NCBI RefSeq assembly: GCF_022811725.1
Contig: NZ_CP094527.1
Span: forward strand, 5,952,001-6,016,000
Reading direction: 5' to 3'
Length of the DNA stretch: 64,000 nt
Source: Mucilaginibacter sp. SMC90
GTDB taxonomy: Bacteria > Bacteroidota > Bacteroidia > Sphingobacteriales > Sphingobacteriaceae
Below are positions 1 through 7,853 of this stretch, in pieces (position 1 is the stretch's first letter; each line of letters begins with the position of its first letter). A program made the translations under genes and the position numbers. The notes beneath the pieces were generated by a model. It did no database searches. It had not been told where the DNA came from and saw only the letters and a list, made by a program, of their open reading frames with translations.

Positions 1-1160
1 TTCACTGGGGCATCTACAGTGAGCTTGGTGCGGGCGAGTGGGTAATGAACGAAAAGCATATTCCTTATGATAGCTATAAACGCTTGGCCGATTTTTTTAA
101 TCCGCAGGCTTTTAACGCCCACGAATGGGTGATGTTTGCCAAAAAAGCGGGCATGAAGTACATCACTATTACTTCGCGCCATCATGATGGGTTCAGTATG
201 TTCGGCACCAAGACATCACCATATAATATCGTTGACGCCACGCCTTACCATAAAGATCCCTTGATGGAACTGGCACAGGAATGTGTTAAAGAAGGCATCG
301 AACTACATTTTTATTACTCCCTGCTGGATTGGGGCCGCAAGGATTATGCTTTCGGTAGTCCTATTGCCGATGGCAAACCGGTAAACGGCGACTGGGACAG
401 CTACATCAATTTCATGAAAGCCCAGCTTACCGAATTGATCACCAAATATCCCGGCGTAAAAGGCATTTGGTTTGATGGCCATTGGGAGCGCGATGTTAAC
501 TGGCATTATGATGAGATTTATGGGTTGATCCATAAACTGAACCCTGCCATACTGGTCGGCAATAACCATCACCTCGAACCAAAAGAAGGAGAAGACTTTC
601 AGATGTTTGAAAAGGATTTGCCCGGAGCCAATACTACCGGTTTCAGCGGTAAATCAAAAATAGGTGCCCTGCCTCTGGAAACCTGCGAAACCATTAACAA
701 CAGCTGGGGCTTTAACATTACCGACAGGAGCTTTAAATCATCCAAACGCATCATCCATTACCTGGTTAACGCCGCAGGTTTAAATGCCAACTTTTTATTG
801 AACATTGGCCCCATGCCTAATGGAAAGATCCAGCCTGAATTTACCGATACGTTGGCTATTGTTGGCGCATGGGTGCAAAAAAACGGCGAAGCTATTTACG
901 GTACCCGCGGTAGCGGTATTCCGGCACAGCCTTGGGGCGTTATCACGCAAAAAGATAAAAACCTGTATGTGCATGTGATGACGCCATCGCAGCAACCATA
1001 TGTTTTCATTCCGCAATTAAAAGGCAAAGTGACAAAAGCGGCTTTACTGGCCGATGGTACTGCGGTAAAATTTAAACAACAAACCGAGGGCGTGTTTGTA
1101 TATCTTAACGGTGTAGCAACCGACCCTGCCGACACTATTATTAAACTGACAACTAACTAA
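1..1160 (+). CDS. Alpha-L-fucosidase, GH29 (5' end cut by window)
   Basis: Hydrolyses terminal alpha-L-fucose from glycans; expected in the periplasm or on the surface. The reading frame is open from base 3 and begins in the conserved HWGIYSELGAGEW segment near the start of GH29 catalytic domains, so the signal peptide and first strand lie upstream of the window and the ATG at 45 is internal. The motif TSRHHDGF (about 175-200) and GIWFDGHWE follow; the Asp encoded at 474-476 fits the GH29 nucleophile. The C-terminal ~100 residues look like the usual beta-sandwich. It ends 12 bp before an FAH-family gene and a lactonase gene on the same strand, which fits a fucose release-and-catabolism operon. 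The family call is firm; exact linkage preference cannot be read. Confidence 0.93.
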   Translation, partial: HWGIYSELGAGEWVMNEKHIPYDSYKRLADFFNPQAFNAHEWVMFAKKAGMKYITITSRHHDGFSMFGTKTSPYNIVDATPYHKDPLMELAQECVKEGIELHFYYSLLDWGRKDYAFGSPIADGKPVNGDWDSYINFMKAQLTELITKYPGVKGIWFDGHWERDVNWHYDEIYGLIHKLNPAILVGNNHHLEPKEGEDFQMFEKDLPGANTTGFSGKSKIGALPLETCETINNSWGFNITDRSFKSSKRIIHYLVNAAGLNANFLLNIGPMPNGKIQPEFTDTLAIVGAWVQKNGEAIYGTRGSGIPAQPWGVITQKDKNLYVHVMTPSQQPYVFIPQLKGKVTKAALLADGTAVKFKQQTEGVFVYLNGVATDPADTIIKLTTN

Positions 1161-1172
1161 TACAACAACAAT

Positions 1173-2024
1173 ATGAAACTTATAAGATTTGGCGAGATAG
1201 GAAAAGAGAAACCAGGAGTTATTCTGAATGATAAAAAATACGATGTGTCTGCCTTCGGAGAAGACTACACCGAACAATTTTTTGAAACCAATGGACTTAG
1301 CCGCCTTGCCGACTTTATAAAAGATAACCTACTGCCTGAAGTTGCCGAAGATGTGCGCTTAGGAAGCCCTATCGCCCGTCCCTCAAAACTGGTTTGTATT
1401 GGTTTGAACTATGCCGACCATGCTAAGGAAACTAACGCCCCTCTCCCACCGGAGCCGGTGATCTTCATGAAATCAACTACCGCTATTGTTGGCCCGTTTG
1501 ATGATATCATGATCCCTAAAAACTCGGTTAAAACAGATTGGGAAGTGGAGCTTGCCGTAGTTATCGGCAAAAAAGCATCATATGTTGAAGAAGCTGAAGC
1601 AATGGACTACGTTGCCGGTTACGTATTGCACAATGACGTAAGCGAGCGCGAGTTTCAGCTGGAGCGTAACGGTACCTGGGATAAAGGTAAAGGTTGCGAT
1701 ACCTTTGCACCGCTTGGCCCGTTTTTAGCTACACCTGATGAAATTGCCGATCCGCATAATCTGCGCCTGTGGTTGAAAGTTAATGGCGAAACCATGCAGG
1801 ATGGCACTACCTCAAACTTTATATTTAACCTTCCTCACCTCATCTCCTACACCAGCCAGTTCATGACTTTGCTGCCGGGTGATATTATCTCGACAGGTAC
1901 ACCAGCAGGCGTTGGTTTGGGCATGAAGCCGCCGATTTATTTAAAAGCAGGCGACGTAGTTGAATTAGGTATTGAAGGTTTGGGCGAATCAAAACAAAAC
2001 CTGGTAGCTTATGCTAAAAATTGA
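1173..2024 (+). CDS. Fumarylacetoacetate hydrolase family protein, probable 2,4-diketo-3-deoxy-L-fuconate hydrolase
   Basis: 283 residues, full length for the FAH fold. Family motifs are visible: LVCIGLNYADHAKE, FMKSTTAIVGPFDDI, the metal-binding DWEVELAVVIG, AGYVLHNDVSERE and GDIISTGTPAGVG near the end. FAH enzymes cleave or hydrate 2,4-diketo acids with a bound Mg/Mn ion in the cytoplasm. The neighbours (GH29 fucosidase upstream, fuconolactonase-like gene overlapping downstream) suggest the non-phosphorylated L-fucose route, where the enzyme would split 2,4-diketo-3-deoxy-L-fuconate to pyruvate and lactate; that substrate is inference from context. The ATG at 1173 lies 12 bp after the preceding stop. 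An L-rhamnonate or ureidoglycolate role is the main alternative. Confidence 0.85.
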   Translation: MKLIRFGEIGKEKPGVILNDKKYDVSAFGEDYTEQFFETNGLSRLADFIKDNLLPEVAEDVRLGSPIARPSKLVCIGLNYADHAKETNAPLPPEPVIFMKSTTAIVGPFDDIMIPKNSVKTDWEVELAVVIGKKASYVEEAEAMDYVAGYVLHNDVSEREFQLERNGTWDKGKGCDTFAPLGPFLATPDEIADPHNLRLWLKVNGETMQDGTTSNFIFNLPHLISYTSQFMTLLPGDIISTGTPAGVGLGMKPPIYLKAGDVVELGIEGLGESKQNLVAYAKN

Positions 2025-2841
2025 TGCACATCAGCATTTCTGGCAGTATAACCCGGTAAGGGACAGCTGGATCACTGAAGATATGCAGGTAATAGGTCGG
2101 GATTTTTATCCTGAGGACCTGTTACCTGTATTGCAAAAACATGGCGTGGATGGCTGTGTTGCCGTCCAGGCCGATCAGTCGGAAAAAGAAACTGAGTTTC
2201 TGTTAGATCTGGCTTCCGTACACCCCTTCATCAAAGGCGTTGTAGGCTGGATTGATCTGAAAGCTGATGACCTGGAAGACAGGCTGCATCATTTTAAAAA
2301 ATACGAAAAGCTTAAAGGTTTCAGGCACATCCTACAGTCAGAACCCGATGAGCAATACATGCTTGGCCCGCAATTTAAAAAAGGCATTGCTGCTTTAGGT
2401 AAACACGGATATACCTATGATATCCTGATCTTCCCAAATCACCTGCCTTATGCCGCGCAGTTGGTTGCAGAATTTCCTGATCAAAAGTTTGTGCTCGACC
2501 ACATGGCTAAGCCATATATCAAAGCTGGCAAAATTGACGGATGGAAACAGGATATCGAAAAGCTGGCAAGTTATCAAAATGTGTATTGCAAAGTATCCGC
2601 CCTGCTCACCGAAGCCGACTGGCACAATACCCCGGCTGCCGATTTTATTCCTTACATCGATATTGTATTTAATGCTTTCGGTATCGGCCGGGTAATGTTC
2701 GGTTCCGACTGGCCAGTATGCCTACTTGCCGGTGGCTACGAAAAAACTATGGAGGTAATGAACCTTTATACTGAAAAGCTTTCCGGAACGGAGCGGCAGC
2801 TTTTTTTTGGCGGGAACGCCATAGCGTTTTACGGTTTATAA
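2011..2841 (+). CDS. Amidohydrolase-family lactonase, probable L-fuconolactonase
   Basis: 276 residues of the COG3618 type metal-dependent amidohydrolase (TIM barrel). The start carries DAHQHFW with the HxH metal site at residues 6-8; HMAKPYI supplies a mid-protein His and GSDWPVC the C-terminal Asp. The family opens sugar lactones such as L-fucono-1,5-lactone or L-rhamnono-lactone to the acid. Its ATG lies 14 bp inside the preceding FAH-family gene, so the two are translationally coupled. Together with the GH29 gene this gives fucose release, lactone opening and diketo-acid cleavage; the dehydrogenase and dehydratase steps are not in the window and probably lie upstream. Confidence 0.85.
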   Translation: MLKIDAHQHFWQYNPVRDSWITEDMQVIGRDFYPEDLLPVLQKHGVDGCVAVQADQSEKETEFLLDLASVHPFIKGVVGWIDLKADDLEDRLHHFKKYEKLKGFRHILQSEPDEQYMLGPQFKKGIAALGKHGYTYDILIFPNHLPYAAQLVAEFPDQKFVLDHMAKPYIKAGKIDGWKQDIEKLASYQNVYCKVSALLTEADWHNTPAADFIPYIDIVFNAFGIGRVMFGSDWPVCLLAGGYEKTMEVMNLYTEKLSGTERQLFFGGNAIAFYGL

Positions 2842-3356
2842 ATTGATGACGCGATCCGTGTCCCCACGGATCGGGGGATAAAAATAAATTACCCGCTGCC
2901 GTGTCCTCACGGCCGCTTCCCAAGCTAATAAAAAACTGATGTCATTGCTGAGGAGGAACGACGAAGCAATCTCGTAGCTATGCAGGCGAACATGCATTGG
3001 CTACGAGATTGCCACGCTGCGCTCGCAATGACATTTTTAGAGCTTTCTAAACCGTCAAATTTCGCCTTTTCACGACACCTCCCTACTGTACTAAAATCAC
3101 TAAACTGTACTGTATATTATTTATTTCAAAACGATAGTCACTATTATCAATATGATAGCATAACATTTTGCTCATTTCATTATAAATCAATTAAATATCA
3201 GCTTAAATGTAATATTAAGGTAACATACAACGTCTGATACAAGTATGGCACACATTTAGCTATGCTTATATATGATTGATGCAAAATATCACTAAAAAAG
3301 GTGAACCATTTGGCCCCCGATAACGTTATATAGGTACCAATCAGACTTAAATTTTT
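2842..3356. other. Non-coding region after the fucose operon
   Basis: 515 bases with no convincing gene. It holds two small GC-rich hairpins (2852-2873 and 2898-2913) built on a CCGTGTCC.CACGG motif that recurs near 6028-6044, then one copy of the GTCATTG repeat (2941-3032), then AT-rich DNA leading to the next gene. An open frame at 2980-3237 runs through the repeat and looks accidental. Confidence 0.6.
2941..3032. repeat. GTCATTG palindromic repeat, copy 1 of 5
   Basis: Begins GTCATTGCTGAGGAGGAACG and ends CGCTCGCAATGAC, so the tips are complementary; inner arms ATCTCGTAGC and GCTACGAGAT also pair. Four more copies lie at 6190-6301, 29591-29683, 31632-31713 and 41271-41363. Their size, palindromic form and strictly intergenic position fit a REP/MITE-like element. 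Confidence 0.85.
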
Positions 3357-3575
3357 ATGTTAGACGTTATGTACACAACCCTGTTACAAGTTGTAGTCCT
3401 GCTTGCGGTTTTCATTTTGCCGATGTTCATTTTTGGCAAAAGGATCAGGAACAAAAAAGTAAAGACCGTTAATTACAAAATAGATACCGATACCTCTGAG
3501 GCCCGATATGCTATTAACGAAAATGGCTTCCTGGAAGAAATTAATACAGGCAAGCTCTCCAAGCACCGTAGTTGA
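3357..3575 (+). CDS. Small single-pass membrane protein, unknown function
   Basis: 72 residues. A hydrophobic segment (about residues 9-27) is followed by a basic patch (GKRIRNKKVK), giving a one-helix membrane protein with a short hydrophilic cytoplasmic tail. ATG 3357 is used; an alternative in-frame ATG at 3369 would shorten it by four residues. It stands alone, and a strong intrinsic terminator follows 11 bp after its stop, which supports a real transcript. I do not recognise the family. Confidence 0.6.
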   Translation: MLDVMYTTLLQVVVLLAVFILPMFIFGKRIRNKKVKTVNYKIDTDTSEARYAINENGFLEEINTGKLSKHRS

Positions 3576-3586
3576 GTGCAAAAACA

Positions 3587-3634
3587 TACAAAAGCAAAGC
3601 TTGCCTTTGTTGCCCGCTTTGCTTTTGTATTTTA
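3587..3634. terminator. Intrinsic terminator, probably bidirectional
   Basis: Perfect 14-bp stem TACAAAAGCAAAGC (3587-3600) with GCTTTGCTTTTGTA (3616-3629), then TTTT. It sits between convergent genes (small membrane protein, plus; DinB protein, minus) and A-rich sequence on the left could serve the minus strand. Confidence 0.85.
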
Positions 3635-3653
3635 ACTGACCTTCTTTCTTCTT

Positions 3654-4151
3654 CTATAAGCCCTGCTCGTCGGCACTTGGGCCGTAACTTCCCGGAATAG
3701 GGATATCCAGCAAACGTAAATAAACTCCTAATTGTGCCCTGTGATGAACAATCTGGCAATAGGTCATCCTGATCACTTCTGCCTTTGTACGTTGATTAAG
3801 GATCTGTTCGCCATTACGTAAAGTCCAGATCTTATCAAATGTACTGATATCCGCTTTTTGCAGGTTTGAATACCCATCAGCCAACGAATCTTCAAATAGC
3901 TTCAGCAAATCAGCTGTACCGCTTACCTTTTTAGGTTCATAGGGCGCGGTGGCAAAATCAAGTCCATCGGTATGTAGGGTCAGGCTCACCCAGGTAGGCA
4001 GCTCGGCAATATGGGTAGAGAGTTGTTCAATGGTCATGCTTTTTGCGTGCGGTTTCCATTGGTATTTATCGTCGGGGATGCGGCTCAGCATTTTTTCGGT
4101 GGTTTGAGCTTCCTGCTCCATCTCTTCCAATAACGATTTCAAAGTGTCCAT
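3654..4151 (-). CDS. DinB-family four-helix-bundle protein
   Basis: 165 residues, normal for the DinB/YfiT metal-binding four-helix bundle. The N-terminal helix, the conserved TIEQLSTHIAEL with candidate metal ligand His47, and the family-typical end VHHRAQLGVYLRLL followed by PGSYGPSADE (candidate ligands His136/His137) are all present. Bacteroidota carry many such proteins; some are thiol-dependent transferases or metalloenzymes, but the substrate of this one cannot be told. It is monocistronic, transcribed toward the shared terminator. Confidence 0.85.
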   Translation of the reverse strand: MDTLKSLLEEMEQEAQTTEKMLSRIPDDKYQWKPHAKSMTIEQLSTHIAELPTWVSLTLHTDGLDFATAPYEPKKVSGTADLLKLFEDSLADGYSNLQKADISTFDKIWTLRNGEQILNQRTKAEVIRMTYCQIVHHRAQLGVYLRLLDIPIPGSYGPSADEQGL

Positions 4152-4856
4152 AAGTGTTGTGTTTTTGTTTTCTGATGTAAAGTAACGGCAGGGTAATGAC
4201 AGCCCTATGTCAACAGGGACCGTTGATTGGAAAAAAAATGATTTCGCTGATTTCGTTGATTTTATTTTTTGGGATTACACCGATTGATTTTGATTACACT
4301 GATTTTTTCCAACTGTGATTTTTGGGATTTTAGGATTAATCGGATTCTCTTTTTTAGACGAATGATTGTTTAAAACCGTGAGCTTATTCGTCAGCAGATA
4401 AGTTTCGGATGAAAGCGGGCAGAACAATGCAGGGCGGTGCGGCTGTAGGGGCATAGCAAATATTTGCAGAAGTATGGGGATGGAGTGATCGAAGTGGGGC
4501 AACTTTTTGCAGCCCGTGGTTCTGGCCGCTTTGCAGGGCAAGGCCAGCGTTGGGAATTGAGGGCTGGCGAGTGCGGCAAAGAAACCTCTCTGCTGACTTG
4601 ATTTATTCGCTCATTATTTTCTTTTATCGGTGCTCATGAGTTTCGCTGCGCTTCAGTTTTTGGTTACTTTTGTATCAAGACAAAAGTAACAGCCACCGCG
4701 GCAATTGAGCGGCGAATGTATGTTGTTTAGAACCTAAGCTCAATTAATTGGGCGTTGCCTGCGACCCGGGCTTTCCGCTCATACGCCTGCAGGCATTACG
4801 CTCGGGGCCGGTATCCGCTACAATCCCTAACGCTGGTTTTTGTTTAATTGGAAACT
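4152..4856. other. 705-bp intergenic region without a convincing gene
   Basis: Contains degenerate GATTACACTGATTTT-type tracts (about 4240-4350), a perfect 11-bp inverted repeat GTTACTTTTGT / ACAAAAGTAAC (4663-4690), and a GC-rich segment (4751-4832) resembling intergenic elements common in this family. Open frames at 4275-4579 on the minus strand have unnatural composition and no recognisable domain. Possibly the remains of decayed mobile DNA. Confidence 0.45.
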
Positions 4857-5654
4857 ATGAATTATACACCACCACAGCTCCGCACCGTTAACGTGATCCG
4901 TTACGTAACGCCGTTGCGTGAGGGCGGGTCACTACCGGCCATTGCCGAAGCTGACGACGAGTTTTTATATGTACTGAAATTCCGTGGAGCGGGCCAGGGG
5001 GTAAAAGCCCTCATTGCCGAACTTATTGGCGGTGAAATAGCCCGTTTGCTTGGGTTTAAAGTGCCCGAGTTGGTTTTTGCCAATCTTGATGAAGCATTCG
5101 GTCGCTCAGAAGCTGATGAAGAGATCCAGGACCTGCTGAAATTCAGCGTAGGCCTTAACCTGGCGCTGCATTATTTGTCGGGCGCTATTACCTTTGATCC
5201 GGCAGTTACCGTGGTTGACTCCAAACTGGCTTCGCAAATAGTATGGTTCGATTGCCTGCTTACCAATGTAGACCGTACCGCCCGCAATACCAACATGCTG
5301 ATATGGCATAAGGAACTGTGGATGATTGACAACGGAGCAGCGCTGTATTTCCATCACTCATGGCATAACTGGGAGGAAATGGCCACGCGTCCGTTTTTGC
5401 AGGTGAAAGATCATGTGCTGTTACCTCGCGCCACCCAGCTGGATATGGTTGATGCTGAATTTAAGGCAATACTAACACCTGAAAAGATCCACGATATTGT
5501 AGCGTTGATTCCTGATGAGTGGGTCACCTACAGAGATTTTGAAGAAACGCCTGATGAGGTACGGAATATATATGCTGAGTTTTTGATAACCCGGCTGGCC
5601 GCCTCAGATGTATTTGTTACAGCCGCTAAACAAGCCCTATATGCAGGTATTTGA
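4857..5654 (+). CDS. HipA-like kinase domain protein
   Basis: 265 residues from the ATG at 4857 (a TTG nine bases upstream is a weaker alternative). The protein resembles the HipA-type protein-kinase fold in reduced form: YVLKFRG (ATP-binding Lys, about residue 41), VDRTARNTNML with a catalytic Asp and Mg-binding Asn (about 139 and 144), and LWMIDNG as the DFG equivalent (Asp about 158). It lacks the N-terminal subdomain and length of classical HipA (~440 residues), and no HipB-type helix-turn-helix gene is adjacent. The next gene overlaps it by 14 bp and encodes a DUF3037 protein, a pairing I have seen repeatedly in bacteria. Kinase activity is inferred from motifs; the target is unknown. 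Confidence 0.82.
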   Translation: MNYTPPQLRTVNVIRYVTPLREGGSLPAIAEADDEFLYVLKFRGAGQGVKALIAELIGGEIARLLGFKVPELVFANLDEAFGRSEADEEIQDLLKFSVGLNLALHYLSGAITFDPAVTVVDSKLASQIVWFDCLLTNVDRTARNTNMLIWHKELWMIDNGAALYFHHSWHNWEEMATRPFLQVKDHVLLPRATQLDMVDAEFKAILTPEKIHDIVALIPDEWVTYRDFEETPDEVRNIYAEFLITRLAASDVFVTAAKQALYAGI

Positions 5655-6015
5655 GTACGCCGTTATCCGCGTTGTACCAAGGGTGGAGCGCGAAGAGTTT
5701 ATCAACATCGGGGTGATCCTGTTTTGTCCCAAACAAAAGTTTTTAAAAGTGCTGTTCAAGCCAGATGACGAGCGGTTGGCCGCTTTCTGTTGTGATTTAG
5801 ATCTGGACTGCCTGAAGGAAAATATCAATTCACTTCAGCGCATCTGCAACGGCGAAAAAGATGCAGGTCCAATAGCGCAGCTTGATCAGCCCTCACGTTT
5901 TAGATGGCTCACAGCTACGCGCAGTACAGTGGTGCAGGCATCAAAGGTACATCCGGGCTTGTGTGTTGATGCGGAGGCTACGCTGAACAGGTTATTTGAG
6001 CAGATGGTGTTGTGA
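5641..6015 (+). CDS. DUF3037 domain protein, partner of the HipA-like kinase
   Basis: 124 residues from ATG 5641; an upstream ATG at 5608 would add eleven residues without family character. The N-terminus MQVFEYAVIRVVPRVEREEFINIGVILFC fits the DUF3037 signature in shortened form (EYAVIRVVP, REEFINIGVI). No catalytic motif is evident. The 14-bp overlap with the kinase gene implies coupled translation and a shared job, perhaps as partner, substrate or antidote of the kinase; that is inference. Confidence 0.85.
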   Translation: MQVFEYAVIRVVPRVEREEFINIGVILFCPKQKFLKVLFKPDDERLAAFCCDLDLDCLKENINSLQRICNGEKDAGPIAQLDQPSRFRWLTATRSTVVQASKVHPGLCVDAEATLNRLFEQMVL

Positions 6016-6062
6016 TATGTATATTGCCCGTGGGGACACGGACAAGGGGAAAGGCAAAAAAA

Positions 6063-6168
6063 TCGCGCTCGTTTGTAACGAGTGCGCAGCTGGGTTTGCG
6101 TTTATAACGCAACGGGCGATGCAATCGCCAAACCATATCTTGCGCTCTTTGCAAACGAGCGCAAGATA
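6063..6168. repeat. Multi-hairpin repeat, family 2, copy 1
   Basis: A chain of small hairpins: GCGCTCGTTTGTAACGAGTGCGC (split at the loop), GTTGCG-type stem, GGGCGATGCAATCGCC, and TCTTGCGCTC paired with GAGCGCAAGA. A related chain occurs at 41386-41494 with the same GGCGAT..ATCGCC and CTCGTT..AACGAG stems. Both copies lie directly beside a GTCATTG repeat. Confidence 0.7.
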
Positions 6169-6189
6169 ATAACAAGGTGGTAAAAATAT

Positions 6190-6301
6190 GTCATTGCGAG
6201 CGCAGCGCGGCAATCTCGTAGCCAATGCATGTCCGCCCTGTATAGCTACGAGATTGCCACGTCGCCCCGGCGCTTTTCCCATTTCCGTTCCTCGCAATGA
6301 C
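6190..6301. repeat. GTCATTG palindromic repeat, copy 2 of 5
   Basis: Ends GTCATTGCGAG and CTCGCAATGAC are perfectly complementary; inner arms CAATCTCGTAGC and GCTACGAGATTG pair as well. Same family as 2941-3032. Confidence 0.88.
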
Positions 6302-6386
6302 ATAATTTATTTGGCTTGTGGTTGGCGTTTTTACCGCCAGCATCTAACCGCCCCTACATCACCTCTCATTACATCGTTTTCTTAAC

Positions 6387-6417
6387 ATCATAAAACCAAA
6401 TCCTTTAGTTTTATGAT
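6387..6417. promoter_or_regulatory. Inverted repeat upstream of the ThuA gene
   Basis: Perfect 10-bp arms ATCATAAAAC (6387-6396) and GTTTTATGAT (6408-6417) separated by 11 bases, ending 24 bp before the ATG. The size and place fit an operator; no adjacent regulator gene supports this directly. Confidence 0.4.
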
Positions 6418-6441
6418 CACAATTATAAAAACACGATTATT

Positions 6442-7287
6442 ATGATCAACCGAACTACGATTAACAGGGTGGCACTGTTTGTGGCTCTCATCGTTATGGC
6501 TGTTTTTACGGCGGTAAATGTTAACGCCCAAAGCAAAAAGAATTTCAAAGTAATAGCCTTTTATACCGGCCGGAATGACCTGGCTCATATCAGCTTTATG
6601 CACGAGGCTAATCGTTGGTTTCCGGCTATGGCCAAAAAGTATAACTTTACTTACGACAGCACCAATAACTGGGCTAATATGAACCCCGAGTTTTTAGCCA
6701 AATACCAGGTGGTAATATTTTTAGATACCCGTGCCGATAACCCGGAACAACGTGCGGCTTTTGAGCAATATATGAAAAAGGGCGGCGCCTGGATGGGGTT
6801 CCACTTTTCGGCCTTTGCGCTTACCCCATCTGATTTTCCGCAAAATTGGGATTGGTACCATAACGAGTTTTTAGGTTCGGGGCAATATGTAAGTAATACA
6901 TGGCATCCAACGCCTGCTATTTTACATGTGGAAGATCCCAATCATCCCGTAACCAAAGGATTGCCGGTAACTTTTAAAACAAACCCTAACGAATGGTACC
7001 GCTGGGAGCATGACCTTCGCAAAAATCCCAATATTGATATCCTGCTGGCGGTCGATTCAACAAGTTTCCCCTTAGGCACCGGTCCAAAACAATACGAGAT
7101 CTGGCATAGCGGCTACTATCCCGTAGCCTGGACAAACAAAAACTACCGTATGGTTTATTTCAACATTGGTCATAATGCCATGGACTATGATGGTGGTACC
7201 AACAAAGAGCTTTCCCAAACCTTTGAAAATGCCGATGTGGATAAGCTGATCATCAATTCGTTGCTGTGGCTGGGGAGAGGAAAATAG
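6442..7287 (+). CDS. Secreted ThuA-domain protein
   Basis: 281 residues. A signal peptide (to about residue 30, VNVNAQ) is followed by a single ThuA domain: VIAFYTGRNDLAHISF, YQVVIFLDTR, the family GGAWMGFHFS loop, HPTPAILHVEDPNHPVTKGLP, and a terminal INSLLWLGRGK. ThuA domains have a class I glutamine amidotransferase-like fold and are linked to sugar or trehalose utilisation in Bacteroidota, but no reaction is proven for this type. It stands alone between repeats and a convergent gene. Confidence 0.9.
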   Translation: MINRTTINRVALFVALIVMAVFTAVNVNAQSKKNFKVIAFYTGRNDLAHISFMHEANRWFPAMAKKYNFTYDSTNNWANMNPEFLAKYQVVIFLDTRADNPEQRAAFEQYMKKGGAWMGFHFSAFALTPSDFPQNWDWYHNEFLGSGQYVSNTWHPTPAILHVEDPNHPVTKGLPVTFKTNPNEWYRWEHDLRKNPNIDILLAVDSTSFPLGTGPKQYEIWHSGYYPVAWTNKNYRMVYFNIGHNAMDYDGGTNKELSQTFENADVDKLIINSLLWLGRGK

Positions 7288-7335
7288 TGCCCCGCCCCTA
7301 ATGTCGGAGTTAAATTACAGGCATATCTTTATTCC

Positions 7336-7824
7336 TCAATCAAACCCTAAATACTCTTTCTGGTGCACCTCAACGGAGCCGGAAATATTATCATGATTGA
7401 GGAATATAACGATATGGAAAAAATCGTTATCGAAAAGATAGATATCATTTTTGGCATCGGAACCATGGAGTTTCATAATGAGCCCCATGTGCTTTGCCTG
7501 GCCTATTAAATTAATAATGTGCTGCGATGTGGAGGTGGCATAAGTTACGGTACGCAATATTGTCCCGCTGCTAAGCTTGCTGCCGACGCCAATCACAATA
7601 GTTTCTTCCTTGTTATCAGCACCTACCTTATTCAGGTGTTCAACGCTGTTTCCGTCAACCTCCTGGATATACTGGCGTTTGAATTTTTTACCAAGGGTAA
7701 GATAATTATGGGCTTCGGCGTTAGACAGGTTGGAGATATTTGCCAAATCATTAATAGTTATGCTTTGGGCAAACACGGTTGCACTGCAAAACAGCAATAA
7801 GGCAATTAATAGGGTCCTTTTCAT
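7336..7824 (-). CDS. Secreted protein of unknown function
   Basis: 162 residues with a clear signal peptide (MKRTLLIALLLFCSATVFAQ). The mature part is a small mixed alpha/beta domain without a motif I recognise; it starts with SITINDLANISNLSNAEAHNYL, whose shape resembles other Bacteroidota periplasmic proteins. It starts 29 bp after the stop of the penicillin-acylase-like gene on the same strand, so the two probably form an operon. Confidence 0.75.
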   Translation of the reverse strand: MKRTLLIALLLFCSATVFAQSITINDLANISNLSNAEAHNYLTLGKKFKRQYIQEVDGNSVEHLNKVGADNKEETIVIGVGSKLSSGTILRTVTYATSTSQHIINLIGQAKHMGLIMKLHGSDAKNDIYLFDNDFFHIVIFLNHDNISGSVEVHQKEYLGFD

Positions 7825-7853
7825 TTTTTAACTTACCAAATATACTTTTTTTA

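Noticed and set aside
2980..3237. 85-codon open frame on the plus strand
   Set aside because: It begins inside a GTCATTG repeat and continues in AT-rich DNA with low-complexity, no domain and no start context.
4275..4579. Two overlapping minus-strand frames of 62 and 88 codons
   Set aside because: Pro/Cys/His-rich sequences without family character in a repeat-rich intergenic region.
4857..5654. Canonical hipBA toxin-antitoxin operon
   Set aside because: The kinase is much shorter than HipA and no HTH antitoxin gene is adjacent.
6188..6385. 65-codon plus-strand frame
   Set aside because: Almost entirely the translation of a GTCATTG repeat.
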